A stretch of 64,000 bases of DNA from Promethearchaeota archaeon (GCA_019058515.1 JAHPYY010000176.1:1-64000); one strand, 5' to 3'. Shown: positions 16,723 through 25,994, numbered from the stretch's first letter. Notes: generated by a model from the sequence alone, not told the origin. Translations and numbers: made by a program.

Positions 16723-17556
16723 ATGAAAACGGAAACTAAGGTATTATTGTCTGGTCTTGAATTTCCTGAGGGACCTCGTTGGCGAAACGGAAAGTTGTTC
16801 TTTTCAGATTTTATCGGAAGAAAAGTGATGACCGTTGACGACAAAGGTAAATCAGAAGTTATTGTAGAAATGCAAGATTCTCCGTCTGGATTGGGTTTTT
16901 TGAACAATGGTAGGATCCTTATAGTTTCAATGGAGAGACGCTACCTAATGCGTTTAGATCCAGAAGGTTTGAAAATTCACGCAGATTTAAGTAAATTTAC
17001 AGAATATAATTGCAACGACTCCGTTACTGATGCCAATGAACGAACTTACATAGGAAATTGGGGCACTAAATCCCTTGAATCCCCAGCTCAACCCACCTGC
17101 ATGATCTTGGTAACAAAAGAAGGTGAAGTAAAAATAGTTGCAGAAAATCTTATTTTTCCCAATGGATGTATTGTGACTCCAGATTGCAAAACTTTAATCG
17201 TAGCAGAAACTTTTGGAAGCAAGTTGACTGCCTTTGATATCGAAAATTCAGGAACTCTAACAAATCGAAGAATTTGGGCTGAATTTAAAGACTTTGCACC
17301 AGACGGCATATGTCTTGACGAAGAAGGCGCCATCTGGGTCGCAAATCCATCTAAAGCAGAAGCCTTACGTGTGTTGGAAGGAGGGAAAATCACTTCTACT
17401 ATTAAAGTAAAAGGTACAAATGTTTATGCGTGCGCTCTGGGCGGAGAAGATGGAAGAACTCTTTTTCTTTGCACCTGTCAGTATTTAGAAGGTAAAAGAT
17501 CGAGCGGGAAAATTGAATTTTTAAAAGTTGATGTCCCGGGTGTTGAGATTCCGTAA
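16723..17556 (+). CDS. SMP-30/gluconolactonase-like beta-propeller protein
   Basis: A 277-residue six-bladed propeller of the SMP-30/gluconolactonase/LRE family. Signatures are LEFPEGPRW near the N terminus (the metal-binding Glu), NDSVTDANERTYIGNWG, IFPNGCIVTPDCKTLIVAET and FAPDGICLDEEGAIWVANP (the metal-binding Asp). Members are divalent-metal lactonases or related hydrolases on sugar acids or other lactones. I prefer the ATG at 16723; an in-frame TTG at 16714 would add three residues. No close gene partner: the next gene is convergent. Confidence 0.85.
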   Translation: MKTETKVLLSGLEFPEGPRWRNGKLFFSDFIGRKVMTVDDKGKSEVIVEMQDSPSGLGFLNNGRILIVSMERRYLMRLDPEGLKIHADLSKFTEYNCNDSVTDANERTYIGNWGTKSLESPAQPTCMILVTKEGEVKIVAENLIFPNGCIVTPDCKTLIVAETFGSKLTAFDIENSGTLTNRRIWAEFKDFAPDGICLDEEGAIWVANPSKAEALRVLEGGKITSTIKVKGTNVYACALGGEDGRTLFLCTCQYLEGKRSSGKIEFLKVDVPGVEIP

Positions 17557-17577
17557 ATAAGTCAAATGGAATGGAAA

Positions 17578-18165
17578 TTAACATTTAACAAGGATTTTTA
17601 ATTTTTTCATGTTTCGCTGGTTTCGGATTATCATACTGCTAAACTCTTTTCTCATTAAAGGAGGAGCTAGCTTGAAGATCTCTTCAACTCTCTGGGTGCA
17701 TTCTAAAGCGTCATAATACCAATGCATGGAAGAGAGTGGTTTAACCATGCGATAGTAGACCAAACATCGCCTGTACAACTCCTCGGAAGGAAGTAAGTCA
17801 AGAGCCTTGCGATAATAATAAATAGTTTGGGGAAATTTTCTCTGACGCATGTTAAGATCCGCTAGTTCTTGATAATCTTCTGCTATTCCCACCTCGTTCT
17901 CCTGCTGTCGGTGAAGAGACAAGGATTCCTGTATTAGTTGTTCTGCCTGAGAGAGTTGTCTTTCTTTGGCCAACAATTCCGCTATCTCGTAAAGAACGAA
18001 GTGATATTCCTCGGGAATAATGCCATTCTTAGAAAAAAACCTCCGACACGCGTTTAGCGCGGAGGAATACGCTTTATGGGCGAGGTATATTTTTTTCGAA
18101 GCTTTAAACCTCTTGGCTTCCTCGAACCAGCTCAAAATTTCTTTGAGTAAATCTTCTTGGGACAT
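17578..18165 (-). CDS. TPR-repeat protein
   Basis: A 195-residue all-helical protein with tetratricopeptide-like pairs. The patterns A-x-x-A-Y-S-S-A-L (residues 30-40), EIAELLAKERQLSQAEQLIQ (68-88), YQELADLNMRQRKFPQTIYY and YRKALDLLP fit TPR helices A and B. Such proteins bind partner proteins; the partner is unknown. Its 3' end is 21 bases from the SMP-30 gene's stop (convergent). No signal peptide or membrane helix. Confidence 0.7.
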   Translation of the reverse strand: MSQEDLLKEILSWFEEAKRFKASKKIYLAHKAYSSALNACRRFFSKNGIIPEEYHFVLYEIAELLAKERQLSQAEQLIQESLSLHRQQENEVGIAEDYQELADLNMRQRKFPQTIYYYRKALDLLPSEELYRRCLVYYRMVKPLSSMHWYYDALECTQRVEEIFKLAPPLMRKEFSSMIIRNQRNMKKLKILVKC

Positions 18166-18396
18166 ATTTCCCTTCCTCGTCTCAAAGGCAATCGCCTTTC
18201 TTGATTAATCCTCACTCTCGGCTGAAAGAGTAAGGTATTAGTAAGTATATACTAACGTATTCCCACACATAGAGAACTAAGCACACACGAACCTTCCTAT
18301 ATGCGCTTACATTTTTAAATAGCAGAGATCCCGTTTAAAAAAAACGATTTCGTTTACCTCCTCGCAATTTTTCTTCTTTTGGTAAATTTTTCTTTT

Positions 18397-19359
18397 CTAT
18401 TTATCGTTAATTAATCCTAACTTTTCCAATACTTCCTTTATTACATCGCGGGATTTTACCAAGCTTTTGTAGCCTTGAACCTCGTACTTGGCAATTAAGT
18501 GCTTCCTTACTTGGGAGTGGACGGTTGAGGGCATGATCCCCAACTTCTTACAAATCGAACTAACTGTAACCACCTCCGAACCCTGAATTAACAACGACAA
18601 GCTGGCGATGACTCCCGCAGCCACTTCGTCGCTGGTGTTATTGATTTTTCCCCACAAACCATCGAGTAATCTCTTAGATCTGAAATAAAACTCCATACCT
18701 AACTTGAAATGCTCGGAAACCTGTAAAATCTTCTGAGCAACATACGATTTTCGATCTCTTTTGGAATAATCCTTAAATAAGGGACACACCCTTAACTTAA
18801 ACTCGTTAAATTCCTTCCTCGAAAGGTGACTAACTTCGAGGATTGCAATTTGATCGATTGAAATCCTGCGCAATTTCATCATTGTATAGACCACTACTGC
18901 GGCCAAACCAGCAGGAGAGCGAAATTTTGTTCCTGCAGGAATGCGATTTCTGACCTCTCGATACGCCAAAAACACTTCCTTCTTCAGGTTATGGGGAAGC
19001 TGCAACGCGTGGAAGAGTCGGGAGATTTCGATCTTTCCAATTTCAAGCTGTTGGTCGTGTTGATTATACCTCAAATTTGTTTTAGCCAAGGATCTTAATT
19101 TTGAAGAGTTACGCGAGTTTAGTCGCTCAAAAACCGAACCAACTTGGGTTCTTGAGTTTAACGGAGCGTGTTGGACCCTAGTTTCGCTATATGGTGCGTG
19201 ATATTCAAGAACTTTTTGTTCGATCACAACCCCACACCTTTTACAGACTTTCCCTAACTTGCTCTCTGCAAAGTCCGAAGACTGGCACAAATCGCAAGTT
19301 GTACTTTTTTTGGAGGTATGTGGAGATGCTATCAACAGGTTGTTGTTGTAATGAAGCAC
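18397..19359 (-). CDS. tfb: Transcription initiation factor B (TFIIB-like), divergent
   Basis: A 320-residue TFB. The N-terminal zinc ribbon is CDLCQSSDFAESKLGKVC followed by CGVV, then a B-reader/linker region and two cyclin folds: residues about 115-205 (FRSPAGLAAVVVYTMMKL is the typical A-A-A-x-Y helix) and 215-310 (DEVAAGVIASLSLLIQG with a helix-turn-helix VSSICKKLGIMPSTVHSQVR). TFB bridges TBP and RNA polymerase and reads the BRE. The segment between ribbon and core differs from canonical TFBs (no obvious GEWRAF-type stretch), so it may be an alternative TFB paralogue. A TATA-like TTTAAAAAGCA lies on the minus strand about 70 bases upstream. Confidence 0.9.
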   Translation of the reverse strand: MLHYNNNLLIASPHTSKKSTTCDLCQSSDFAESKLGKVCKRCGVVIEQKVLEYHAPYSETRVQHAPLNSRTQVGSVFERLNSRNSSKLRSLAKTNLRYNQHDQQLEIGKIEISRLFHALQLPHNLKKEVFLAYREVRNRIPAGTKFRSPAGLAAVVVYTMMKLRRISIDQIAILEVSHLSRKEFNEFKLRVCPLFKDYSKRDRKSYVAQKILQVSEHFKLGMEFYFRSKRLLDGLWGKINNTSDEVAAGVIASLSLLIQGSEVVTVSSICKKLGIMPSTVHSQVRKHLIAKYEVQGYKSLVKSRDVIKEVLEKLGLINDK

Positions 19360-19970
19360 GATGACGCACTTTTTTTATATTTTATTTCTGAGATCAATTT
19401 TTTTTATTAAGAATAGAAGTGACCGAGTATGCTTTTTAAATGTTTTCTTATTGATGAAAAAAGTTAAAATTTGTATGAGCTTAGTTTAGGTCCTCTAATA
19501 TTTGTAGAGATTAAGTGCTTTAAATTCAGAGAGGTTAAGTTTTTGGTATAATTCAGATTTACATCAAAAAGATAAAATTTTATTTTTAAGAGCAAAAACC
19601 TTAGTTTTCACAAACCGTGACTCACCTCTATCTTTTTTTCTTCAAAAAGAGTGGTTTTTTCCTTTATAAAAAAGTAGCAGGAAAGGAAGAGTTATCGTGG
19701 AATTATAGCACTATAAACATTTCATTGATGAAATTTTTCTTTAAATACACTGGGAAGTAACAATTACGACGCATTGGTTCTCGGTATAGGTGAGTACCAA
19801 AATTGAACCTTTTGTCGTAGTTCCTAGAAAATACCAAAACCCGGAATTACTACTTTTTTTTTCCTCGCGCGCTCGCCTATCCAGAACCTGCTCTTTTTAA
19901 ACTTCTACATCTAATCTAAAAGGATTAATTTGGCTTGTTAATGTCCCTTTCATGGATAAGAATCCTATGA
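19360..19970. other. Long intergenic region with nested inverted repeats
   Basis: About 610 bases without an established gene. It holds the tfb promoter on the right side of that gene. At 19766-19818 three nested inverted repeats occur: ACGAC/GTCGT, GGTTC/GAACC and GGTA/TACC, predicting one long hairpin. The same stretch on the minus strand can be read from about 19893 as a 50-residue frame with GFWYFLGTTTKGSILVL and ENQCVVIVTSQCI, without start codon. It may be a structured RNA, a mobile-element end or another gene remnant; I cannot decide. Confidence 0.35.
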
Positions 19971-20858
19971 CTAATCCTTTGTAGAAACTTCGTTTAACCT
20001 ACTCGTTCCATCCGGAAAAATTTCGAGATAGCTTGGATCTGAAGCCTTAAGCCAACTTCCCGTATTAATCATCCTCAAATCCTTAATTTCGCGTTTATGC
20101 GTATGTCCGAAAACAATGTAGAAATACGGGTCATCTAAATTGATTAAATTATTCATTATGTTATCGTAGTACCTTACATTATCATTGCTCCAAAAAACTT
20201 CCTTAGCCTTTGACCATAATGAAGTCAGAAACCGTTTCCAATCGTTGGTTAAACCTCGTGTGTAGTCCCAAATCCCTGTGATTGCATGATGAAGCCCTTT
20301 ATCTTCGAATTGGTATCCGTGGCACATAAAGTAGGTTTCATTGTTCAGAAAAGCTCCTTTCCCTATGTTAAATGTGAGAAATGGATCGTCGTAAATAGAA
20401 TCAATTAACGACAAATAAATTTCATTATCTAAAGAATTTAAAACAAAATATTGGCACACTCTGTCAATCGTCAAAAAATTAAAAGGGAAGCTGAGGAAGT
20501 CAAATTCCTCAACAAAACGCTCCTTCCGTTCCGAAAATTGCAGATTATAAAATAAACTGGTAGAAACCTCGTGGTTACCTAAACACAATACGACCTCTAT
20601 ATCGTGGTTTTTCAAATCGTCAAGCAAATTGTAAATTTGAAAGTATTCCCTGTTAGAGCATAAATCTTCAAAACTTGTGGATAAAAGATCAAAGAAATCG
20701 CCTAGGATTATTAATACTTCGAGAGATCGTAAACTTTCGTTCATTACATTATTTAAAACATCTGAGAGAAATTCTGTAAACTCTTTTACCCTACAAAACT
20801 CGTTTCCAAGGTGAATATCTGAGACAACTATGGCTATTGCAGATTTAGTAAACTTCAT
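19971..20858 (-). CDS. Calcineurin-like metallophosphoesterase
   Basis: A 295-residue metallophosphoesterase. All five motifs are visible: SDIHLGN (D-x-H), ILGDFFDLL (GDxxD), CLGNHEVS (GNHD/E), FMCHGYQFE (H) and VFGHTHKRE (GHTH). It binds two metal ions and hydrolyses phosphoesters; the GDFFDLLS and HGYQFE forms resemble UDP-diacylglucosamine-hydrolase-like members, but the substrate is unknown. A longer paralogue with the same motifs lies at 26120-27202. It is divergent from the isochorismatase-like gene, with an 84-base shared promoter gap. Confidence 0.87.
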   Translation of the reverse strand: MKFTKSAIAIVVSDIHLGNEFCRVKEFTEFLSDVLNNVMNESLRSLEVLIILGDFFDLLSTSFEDLCSNREYFQIYNLLDDLKNHDIEVVLCLGNHEVSTSLFYNLQFSERKERFVEEFDFLSFPFNFLTIDRVCQYFVLNSLDNEIYLSLIDSIYDDPFLTFNIGKGAFLNNETYFMCHGYQFEDKGLHHAITGIWDYTRGLTNDWKRFLTSLWSKAKEVFWSNDNVRYYDNIMNNLINLDDPYFYIVFGHTHKREIKDLRMINTGSWLKASDPSYLEIFPDGTSRLNEVSTKD

Positions 20859-20942
20859 CGAACTTTATCTCTACTTATTTCTTAGTCATATTCTTAGCAA
20901 ATAAAAATTTCTATAATAATAATCAAAATAAATTAGGAAAAA

Positions 20943-21611
20943 ATGAAAGTAGGAAACTTCTCTGAACAAGATTTATATAATTTAGCAAGAAAAGCGTACG
21001 ATGAAGGTGATGCGCGCTTTAAAATAGTGCCAAAACAGTGTGCACTATTAGTTATAGACATGCAAGACGAATTCGTGAAGCCTCACTGGTCCCCCGACTG
21101 GGTTCCCGAAGCTACACGGCAGGTTCCAAAAATTAAAAAGTTGATAGAGCATTGTAGGAATAAAAGAATTCCTGTCGTCTATACGGTTTATTCAAAAACA
21201 CACTATTATTTCGATCGTCCGAAAACAGGAAAATACATGCCTGGTCGTTACACAGAGCTGAATATTGATTTTTCGCAGTTTTACGTAAAAGGTAAAGTTT
21301 GGCACGAGCTTGCTCCTAAGGAAGGTGAAGTAGTTATTGAAAAACCATCTTACGGAGCGTTTTACGATACTCCTTTGGAGACCATATTGAAGAACATGGA
21401 TAAAGATACGGTTATCATTTGTGGCACGCTAACTAACGTCTGCTGCGACACTACTGCGAGACAAGCATACGAGCGGAGTTTTAAAGTAATTTTCGGGAGT
21501 GATCTCACCTCTACCGACAATCCTGACTTGCAAGAGCCTGTCTTGAAAACATTAAGGAAAAATTTTGCTAGAGTTTTAACTTCAGATGAAATCATCAAAG
21601 CCTTAGAATAA
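20943..21611 (+). CDS. Isochorismatase-family cysteine hydrolase
   Basis: A 222-residue cysteine hydrolase. The catalytic triad Asp-Lys-Cys is visible as LVIDMQDEF (Asp), VIEKPSYGAF (Lys) and GTLTNVCCDTTARQAYERSF (Cys). The family contains nicotinamidases, N-carbamoylsarcosine amidases and isochorismatases; the sequence does not decide between them. The next gene, a methyltransferase, starts 30 bases downstream on the same strand, so the two are probably co-transcribed. Confidence 0.87.
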   Translation: MKVGNFSEQDLYNLARKAYDEGDARFKIVPKQCALLVIDMQDEFVKPHWSPDWVPEATRQVPKIKKLIEHCRNKRIPVVYTVYSKTHYYFDRPKTGKYMPGRYTELNIDFSQFYVKGKVWHELAPKEGEVVIEKPSYGAFYDTPLETILKNMDKDTVIICGTLTNVCCDTTARQAYERSFKVIFGSDLTSTDNPDLQEPVLKTLRKNFARVLTSDEIIKALE

Positions 21612-21641
21612 TTAGAGTATCACGAGTGGGAGTTTTAAAAA

Positions 21642-22361
21642 ATGGTTCTAAAACCAATGGAGCCTTATGGATTAGCATTAAAGGATTTTTACGAGGGAAA
21701 CAAGCAAGTTAAAGTGGTGTTTCACCGAGACGATGGTATAAAAGACGATTATTTCGTTTCACATTGTTTTCGAGCTGAAAGAGAATTTTCTCCAATTGAA
21801 AAGAAGGCATTAGCGTTATGTCGTGGAAAAGTCCTCGATATCGGTGCGGGTGCAGGACCTCACAGTCTATCCCTTCAAAACCGAGGTTTAAAAGTCTGTG
21901 CGATTGATGTGTCTTCTCACGCTTGCGAAATTATGAAAGAAAAAGGCGTTAAAAATGTAAAGTGCTTAACTATTTACGATCTAAAGGAACAGAATTTCGA
22001 TACAATACTTTTAATGGGGTGTGCTATTGGTCTAGCAGAGGATATACCTGGTTTAAAAAGCTTTTTAGAACGTTGCAAGGTATTGTTAAATTCTAGCGGT
22101 CAAATTTTGTTGGATTCTTTAGATATTCGAATGACTGAGGTTCCTGAACATCTAGCCTATCAAGAAAGAAATCGTCGATTAGGGAGATACATTGGTACAG
22201 TAGGACTTCAAATGGAATATAAAGGCGTATTTGGCGAAGAGTTCAAACTGCTTCATGTTGATCCCGATACTCTTAGGAAATGCACTCAAGAAATTGGATG
22301 GTCTTGTGAAATATTAATTAATCAGGAAGACGGAGATTATCTGGCTAAAATTTCAAATTAG
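21642..22361 (+). CDS. SAM-dependent class I methyltransferase
   Basis: A 239-residue class I methyltransferase: motif I VLDIGAGAGPHSLSL, motif II VCAIDVSSHACEIM, and motif IV ILLMGCAIGLAED. The C-terminal part (LLNSSGQILLDSLDI) matches the later beta strand. The substrate is unknown. It follows the isochorismatase-like gene in an apparent two-gene operon. Confidence 0.82.
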   Translation: MVLKPMEPYGLALKDFYEGNKQVKVVFHRDDGIKDDYFVSHCFRAEREFSPIEKKALALCRGKVLDIGAGAGPHSLSLQNRGLKVCAIDVSSHACEIMKEKGVKNVKCLTIYDLKEQNFDTILLMGCAIGLAEDIPGLKSFLERCKVLLNSSGQILLDSLDIRMTEVPEHLAYQERNRRLGRYIGTVGLQMEYKGVFGEEFKLLHVDPDTLRKCTQEIGWSCEILINQEDGDYLAKISN

Positions 22362-22518
22362 ATGTCAGGTTAAACATAGTAAATTTGGATTCTTTATTTA
22401 TAGCCCCGCGTTGCGTCCCACATCGTCCACAACAACTTTCTTTATCTTTAAATCGTACAATTTTAAGCGGATTCGAGAATATATGCTTTCCATCCGACCA
22501 AGGCTCTTCTGACATCAT
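22345..22518 (-). CDS. Small Cys-containing ORF (57 aa), tentative
   Basis: In the 370-base gap after the methyltransferase, the minus strand has ATG ATG at 22513-22518 and a 57-residue frame with SCCGRCGTQRGAINKES, a possible half zinc-binding knuckle. It overlaps the last 17 bases of the methyltransferase gene antisense. The sequence looks protein-like but I recognise no family and see only a weak Shine-Dalgarno. The rest of the gap up to 22733 is AT-rich promoter sequence. Confidence 0.3.
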   Translation of the reverse strand: MMSEEPWSDGKHIFSNPLKIVRFKDKESCCGRCGTQRGAINKESKFTMFNLTSNLKF

Positions 22519-22739
22519 ATTTCCTTATTGTAGGATATATTGAATATAAATGTTTTTCTCGACATAAATAACCTTTTAGCTGTAGCGCGCTCGTAATTTA
22601 AAGGCACTAAAAAACAGAGACAAATAGAAAAGACCATATATTTTCTATTTCATTGATTTGTATAACAGCATCTTTTTCTTTAAGCAATGAAACTTAAATA
22701 TGTTATAATTTTCCTTGTTATATTTCGTAATGATTGAGT

Positions 22740-24029
22740 ATGGTTGATTTAGAACTTATATTTAATGAAGTAGATAATCTATCCCCGGAAAAAGTGATGG
22801 ATATAATGAGTACTCTCATCAACATCGACACCACGCATCCCCCTGGAAAGACATATAGGGAATATGTAACTACTATATCGCCTTTCTTTGAAGATTTAGG
22901 ATACGAGTTAGAAGAAGTAATAGTACCAGAAGAGCGCTACATAAAGAGAGAACCTGGTTTGGTTGGATCTCGCATTAACCTTGTTGGAGTTAAAAACTAT
23001 GGTCAAGATAAAGAGGTGAGTTTTTACGGGCACATGGATGTGGTGCCAGCTCCGCTTGAAGGTAAACAAAAGTGGCGTTTTCCTCCTTTTCAGGCGACCA
23101 TGATAAAAAGCGGGAAAATTTACGGAAGAGGAACCGCTGACATGAAAGGTTCGATGGTGGGGCTAATTCTAGCGCTACAAATAATCGAAAAACTTAATTT
23201 AACGCCAAAGTATAACATCAGAGTCTTTAATTGCACTGATGAAGAGGGAGGTCCATATCCGGGTGTTGCGTATTTAGCCGAAAAAGGGTATGTGAAGGGG
23301 ACAGTGTTCTGCATGGACGCTGACATTATGCCCACACTTGCGGTTGGCTCTTTTGGTTCGGTAAATGTGATTGTTGAAACATTTGGAAGAAGTTGTCATT
23401 CTGCGATTAATTTTATGGGAGTAAACGCTTTGGAACAAACCATACCCATATTGACCGAACTCATGAAACTCAAGGAAGAAGTAGAACAGCGCGAAAGCGA
23501 TACCATTCCAGGGTTACCTCGACCAAGTTCAAACAGAAAATGGAATTTTTCTCCCATGTTTAACCTAAACATCATGAATGTAGGAACGAAGCATAACATT
23601 GTACCCGATTACTGCACGCTGCTTATTAACCGGCGATTTATTCCAGAAGAAAATTATGAAGATGTGAAGAGGGAAATTAAGGAAGCAATAGAGAGAGGGA
23701 GAACCAAAAGCAACCTAATAGATGTGAAAATCAAGTTTGAGGTAGGGTATCCTCCTATGAAAGTAGATGTGAACGCTCCAAGCCTCGTGAGAATGAAAAA
23801 AGTAATGAGCCTGGTACTTAAGATACCCGAGGAAAAGATCGGACATCTTGGAATGAACGGAAGCACCGATATGGGTCTTGTAAATAAGATTATGAGAACT
23901 GAAGATATTATAATGTGCGGGGTAGGGTATGGGGGATCGAACGCACATGGAGTAAACGAAAACATTAGGCTAAAAGATCTAAAAACTTTCATCAAGGAAA
24001 TTATTGTGTTTTTATGCCACGAATTTTAA
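22740..24029 (+). CDS. M20-family peptidase/deacylase (ArgE/DapE type)
   Basis: A 429-residue zinc-dependent M20 protein. Metal and catalytic motifs are FYGHMDVVPAP (His, catalytic Asp), GRGTADMKG (bridging Asp), NCTDEEGG (general-base Glu and metal Glu) and, at the end, GYGGSNAHGVNE (His). The bacterial-exopeptidase dimerisation domain lies between. Members remove acyl groups from amino acids or cleave dipeptides (ArgE, DapE, LysK). The window has dapA, dapB and dapF, so a DapE role is possible, but the genes are 33 kb apart. Start taken at ATG 22740; a TTG at 22734 is also in frame. Confidence 0.87.
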   Translation: MVDLELIFNEVDNLSPEKVMDIMSTLINIDTTHPPGKTYREYVTTISPFFEDLGYELEEVIVPEERYIKREPGLVGSRINLVGVKNYGQDKEVSFYGHMDVVPAPLEGKQKWRFPPFQATMIKSGKIYGRGTADMKGSMVGLILALQIIEKLNLTPKYNIRVFNCTDEEGGPYPGVAYLAEKGYVKGTVFCMDADIMPTLAVGSFGSVNVIVETFGRSCHSAINFMGVNALEQTIPILTELMKLKEEVEQRESDTIPGLPRPSSNRKWNFSPMFNLNIMNVGTKHNIVPDYCTLLINRRFIPEENYEDVKREIKEAIERGRTKSNLIDVKIKFEVGYPPMKVDVNAPSLVRMKKVMSLVLKIPEEKIGHLGMNGSTDMGLVNKIMRTEDIIMCGVGYGGSNAHGVNENIRLKDLKTFIKEIIVFLCHEF

Positions 24030-24046
24030 CACTCTTCTTCTTTCTT

Positions 24047-24418
24047 TCAATCTCCCGTTGGAGTTATAGTACTCTTTTCTACTAGCAAGATTGAAGTCCG
24101 CAAAGGGGCTCTGGTTCTGTGCTTCACGCCTTTAGGAACCAAATATCCTTGTTTTGGTTTAAGTTCAACGATCTCGCTTTCCAAATCGATTAAGAGTTTA
24201 CCTTCAATAACGTAAAAAAACTCGTCCTCGTTATCGTGTTTGTGCCAATGAAATTCGCCTTCAATTACCGCCAATCTTACAACCGAATCGTTTACTTGAC
24301 ATAATGATAAATTCTGCCATTTTTTTGTGCACTGTTTTATTATATCTGAAACATCAATGAGTTCCAACGGTTGAAATTTAATTTTAGAATCGATTGAATA
24401 TTTGTTATTATTATTCAT
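24047..24418 (-). CDS. Cupin-domain protein
   Basis: A 123-residue single cupin barrel. Motif 1 is HWHKHDNEDEFFYVIEGK (two His and a Glu as metal ligands) and motif 2 PKQGYLVPKGVKHRT (His). The first motif is complete, so it probably binds a metal. The function is unknown; small cupins are often isomerases, dioxygenases or sugar binders. Its start overlaps the end of the next upstream membrane-protein gene by eight bases, so the two are translationally coupled. Confidence 0.85.
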   Translation of the reverse strand: MNNNNKYSIDSKIKFQPLELIDVSDIIKQCTKKWQNLSLCQVNDSVVRLAVIEGEFHWHKHDNEDEFFYVIEGKLLIDLESEIVELKPKQGYLVPKGVKHRTRAPLRTSILLVEKSTITPTGD

Positions 24419-25244
24419 GATTTATATTCGATTTTCTATACTTATTATAGTTTGCAATTGAACTCAATGTTCCCGTTATGCTAATCAACATAATTAAAAG
24501 AGAGAGTATAATAAGAGAAACTTCGAAGACAAAATAGAAATCTATGTATAACTGTCTTATAATTGCACTACAAATTAGCACTATTATGAAGAATATAAAT
24601 GAATACATGGAAATCTTGAAAATTTTTAGATTAGCGTGGTAATCTTGTTTGATTGGTCGTTCAACATTATCCTCATAGTCATCGTAATATTTCTTAAGCA
24701 TATGATATATTTGTAAGTAGAAGAAAACTAAAAATCCTAGTATACTGGAGATTAAGAGAATTAAGATCGAAAAACTAATGGTCAATATCGCAAAAAGCGT
24801 TGCTACGATGACGCTATTTAATGCAATCATGGCATCCGCAAGTCCACCTGTTAAAATTTTACGAGGTTTATATTTATGGTGAATTTTATAATGCTCTAAA
24901 CTCTCCGGAGCAATTCTCTCTTTGAAGTAAATTCTAATCTTATCGAGTCGGATTTTGTATTTATCGGTGTCAAGATTCCGCTTAAGAATCCGCTGAAAAG
25001 TTAATGTTCCAAACAATAGTAACGAAAATAAAACTGTAATAGAAAAGAGAGAGACAAGAGCTTCATCAATGAAATCGGTGGTGAGTAATACAATTAACCC
25101 AGCGAGCAATGTAGTAACCAAAGTGATCATAAAGTTGAATTTCTTTTCCCCACTCTCCTCGCACCTCCAGAAAGATTCGGCATAATACTGGTATTCTTGA
25201 ATTAAAAAATTCTCACGCCCTTCTTCTTTTTTTAAATCGCTCAT
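24411..25244 (-). CDS. Four-to-six-helix membrane protein, unknown
   Basis: A 277-residue membrane protein with hydrophobic segments near residues 42-60, 66-86, 140-185 (two helices), 215-235 and 240-262. Between the helix pairs is a soluble charged stretch (RNLDTDKYKIRLDKIRIYF). The N terminus, YYAESFWRCEESGEKKFNF, precedes the first helix pair as in SLATT-type sensor membrane proteins, but I cannot confirm that. It is the first gene of a pair with the cupin. Confidence 0.65.
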   Translation of the reverse strand: MSDLKKEEGRENFLIQEYQYYAESFWRCEESGEKKFNFMITLVTTLLAGLIVLLTTDFIDEALVSLFSITVLFSLLLFGTLTFQRILKRNLDTDKYKIRLDKIRIYFKERIAPESLEHYKIHHKYKPRKILTGGLADAMIALNSVIVATLFAILTISFSILILLISSILGFLVFFYLQIYHMLKKYYDDYEDNVERPIKQDYHANLKIFKISMYSFIFFIIVLICSAIIRQLYIDFYFVFEVSLIILSLLIMLISITGTLSSIANYNKYRKSNINHE

Positions 25245-25517
25245 TGCTTTCTATTTATTCTCCAAATTATAAATAGAAGAATGATAACGAGATTCTAATT
25301 AAAAATTTTTTATTAAGGTTTGAATAACTCCTAATCAACGGGTCGAATTAATAAATCATTATAGGTAAAATATTATTCTTAATGATAAGGATTTTTCATG
25401 TCTTTGTCATTGGCGAAATTAGAATAGATTTACATGTTCCAATAAAAGTGATTTAAATTGGTCAATCCGAGACATTTTTCAAAAGTGTTAACTTATTGGA
25501 TCGTTATAGTTGTGTAA

Positions 25518-25994
25518 ATGTGTGCCATTCAGCTTTTTGGGATATTTGCTACGTTATTCTTCGGGGTGGCACCCATTAGTTTTCTTGTATCCATAACATC
25601 AACAGGAATCTTTGAAATTTTTCTTTCTATTTTAGTGTTAAAAGACATTAAAACTGCAATTCGTCCAAAGAGAACGCAGGAAAAAGCTGAAAAACCTTAT
25701 GATATCTTAGAGATATTTGCCAAACGACAAAAAGTTACCGAAGAAGAAGTTTCAATTGCTAAGGAGAAGAAAATCTTCTTGGTTTGCAAAGGAAACTTGG
25801 AAAGAATTATGTTTATCTGTCCAGAGTGTGACACTTTTTACTGTGAAAAATGTTAGTCATCGCTAATTGACCTAGAAAACACATGTTGGGTTTGCAATAC
25901 TCCACTTGATCCATCAAAACCGGTTAAAGCGTTTTTAGAAGAAGAAAAAGTGATAGAATATAATGAGAAATCACATGAGAATATAGGCAAGTAG
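25518..25994 (+). pseudogene. Membrane protein with C-terminal zinc ribbon, interrupted by TAG
   Basis: ATG 25518 opens a frame with two hydrophobic segments, then a soluble part ending ICPECDTFYCEKC, then TAG at 25854-25856. The same frame continues directly with SSLIDLENTCWVCNTPLDPS and runs to TAG 25992-25994. Across the stop one reads CxxC-x4-CxxC-x10-CxxC, a treble-clef ribbon I recall from Lokiarchaeal proteins, where a Ser or Ala follows the second CxxC. A TCG-to-TAG change would explain the stop. A 112-residue truncated product lacking the last CxxC is possible, but the gene is more likely broken. Confidence 0.7.

Noticed and set aside
23120..23995. Several minus-strand frames inside the M20 peptidase gene
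   Set aside because: Shadows of a clear coding gene, without own signals.
25854..25856. Pyrrolysine at the TAG in the zinc-ribbon gene
   Set aside because: The position needs only a small residue, and no pyl gene is in the window; nonsense mutation is simpler, so it is kept only as a point to check.
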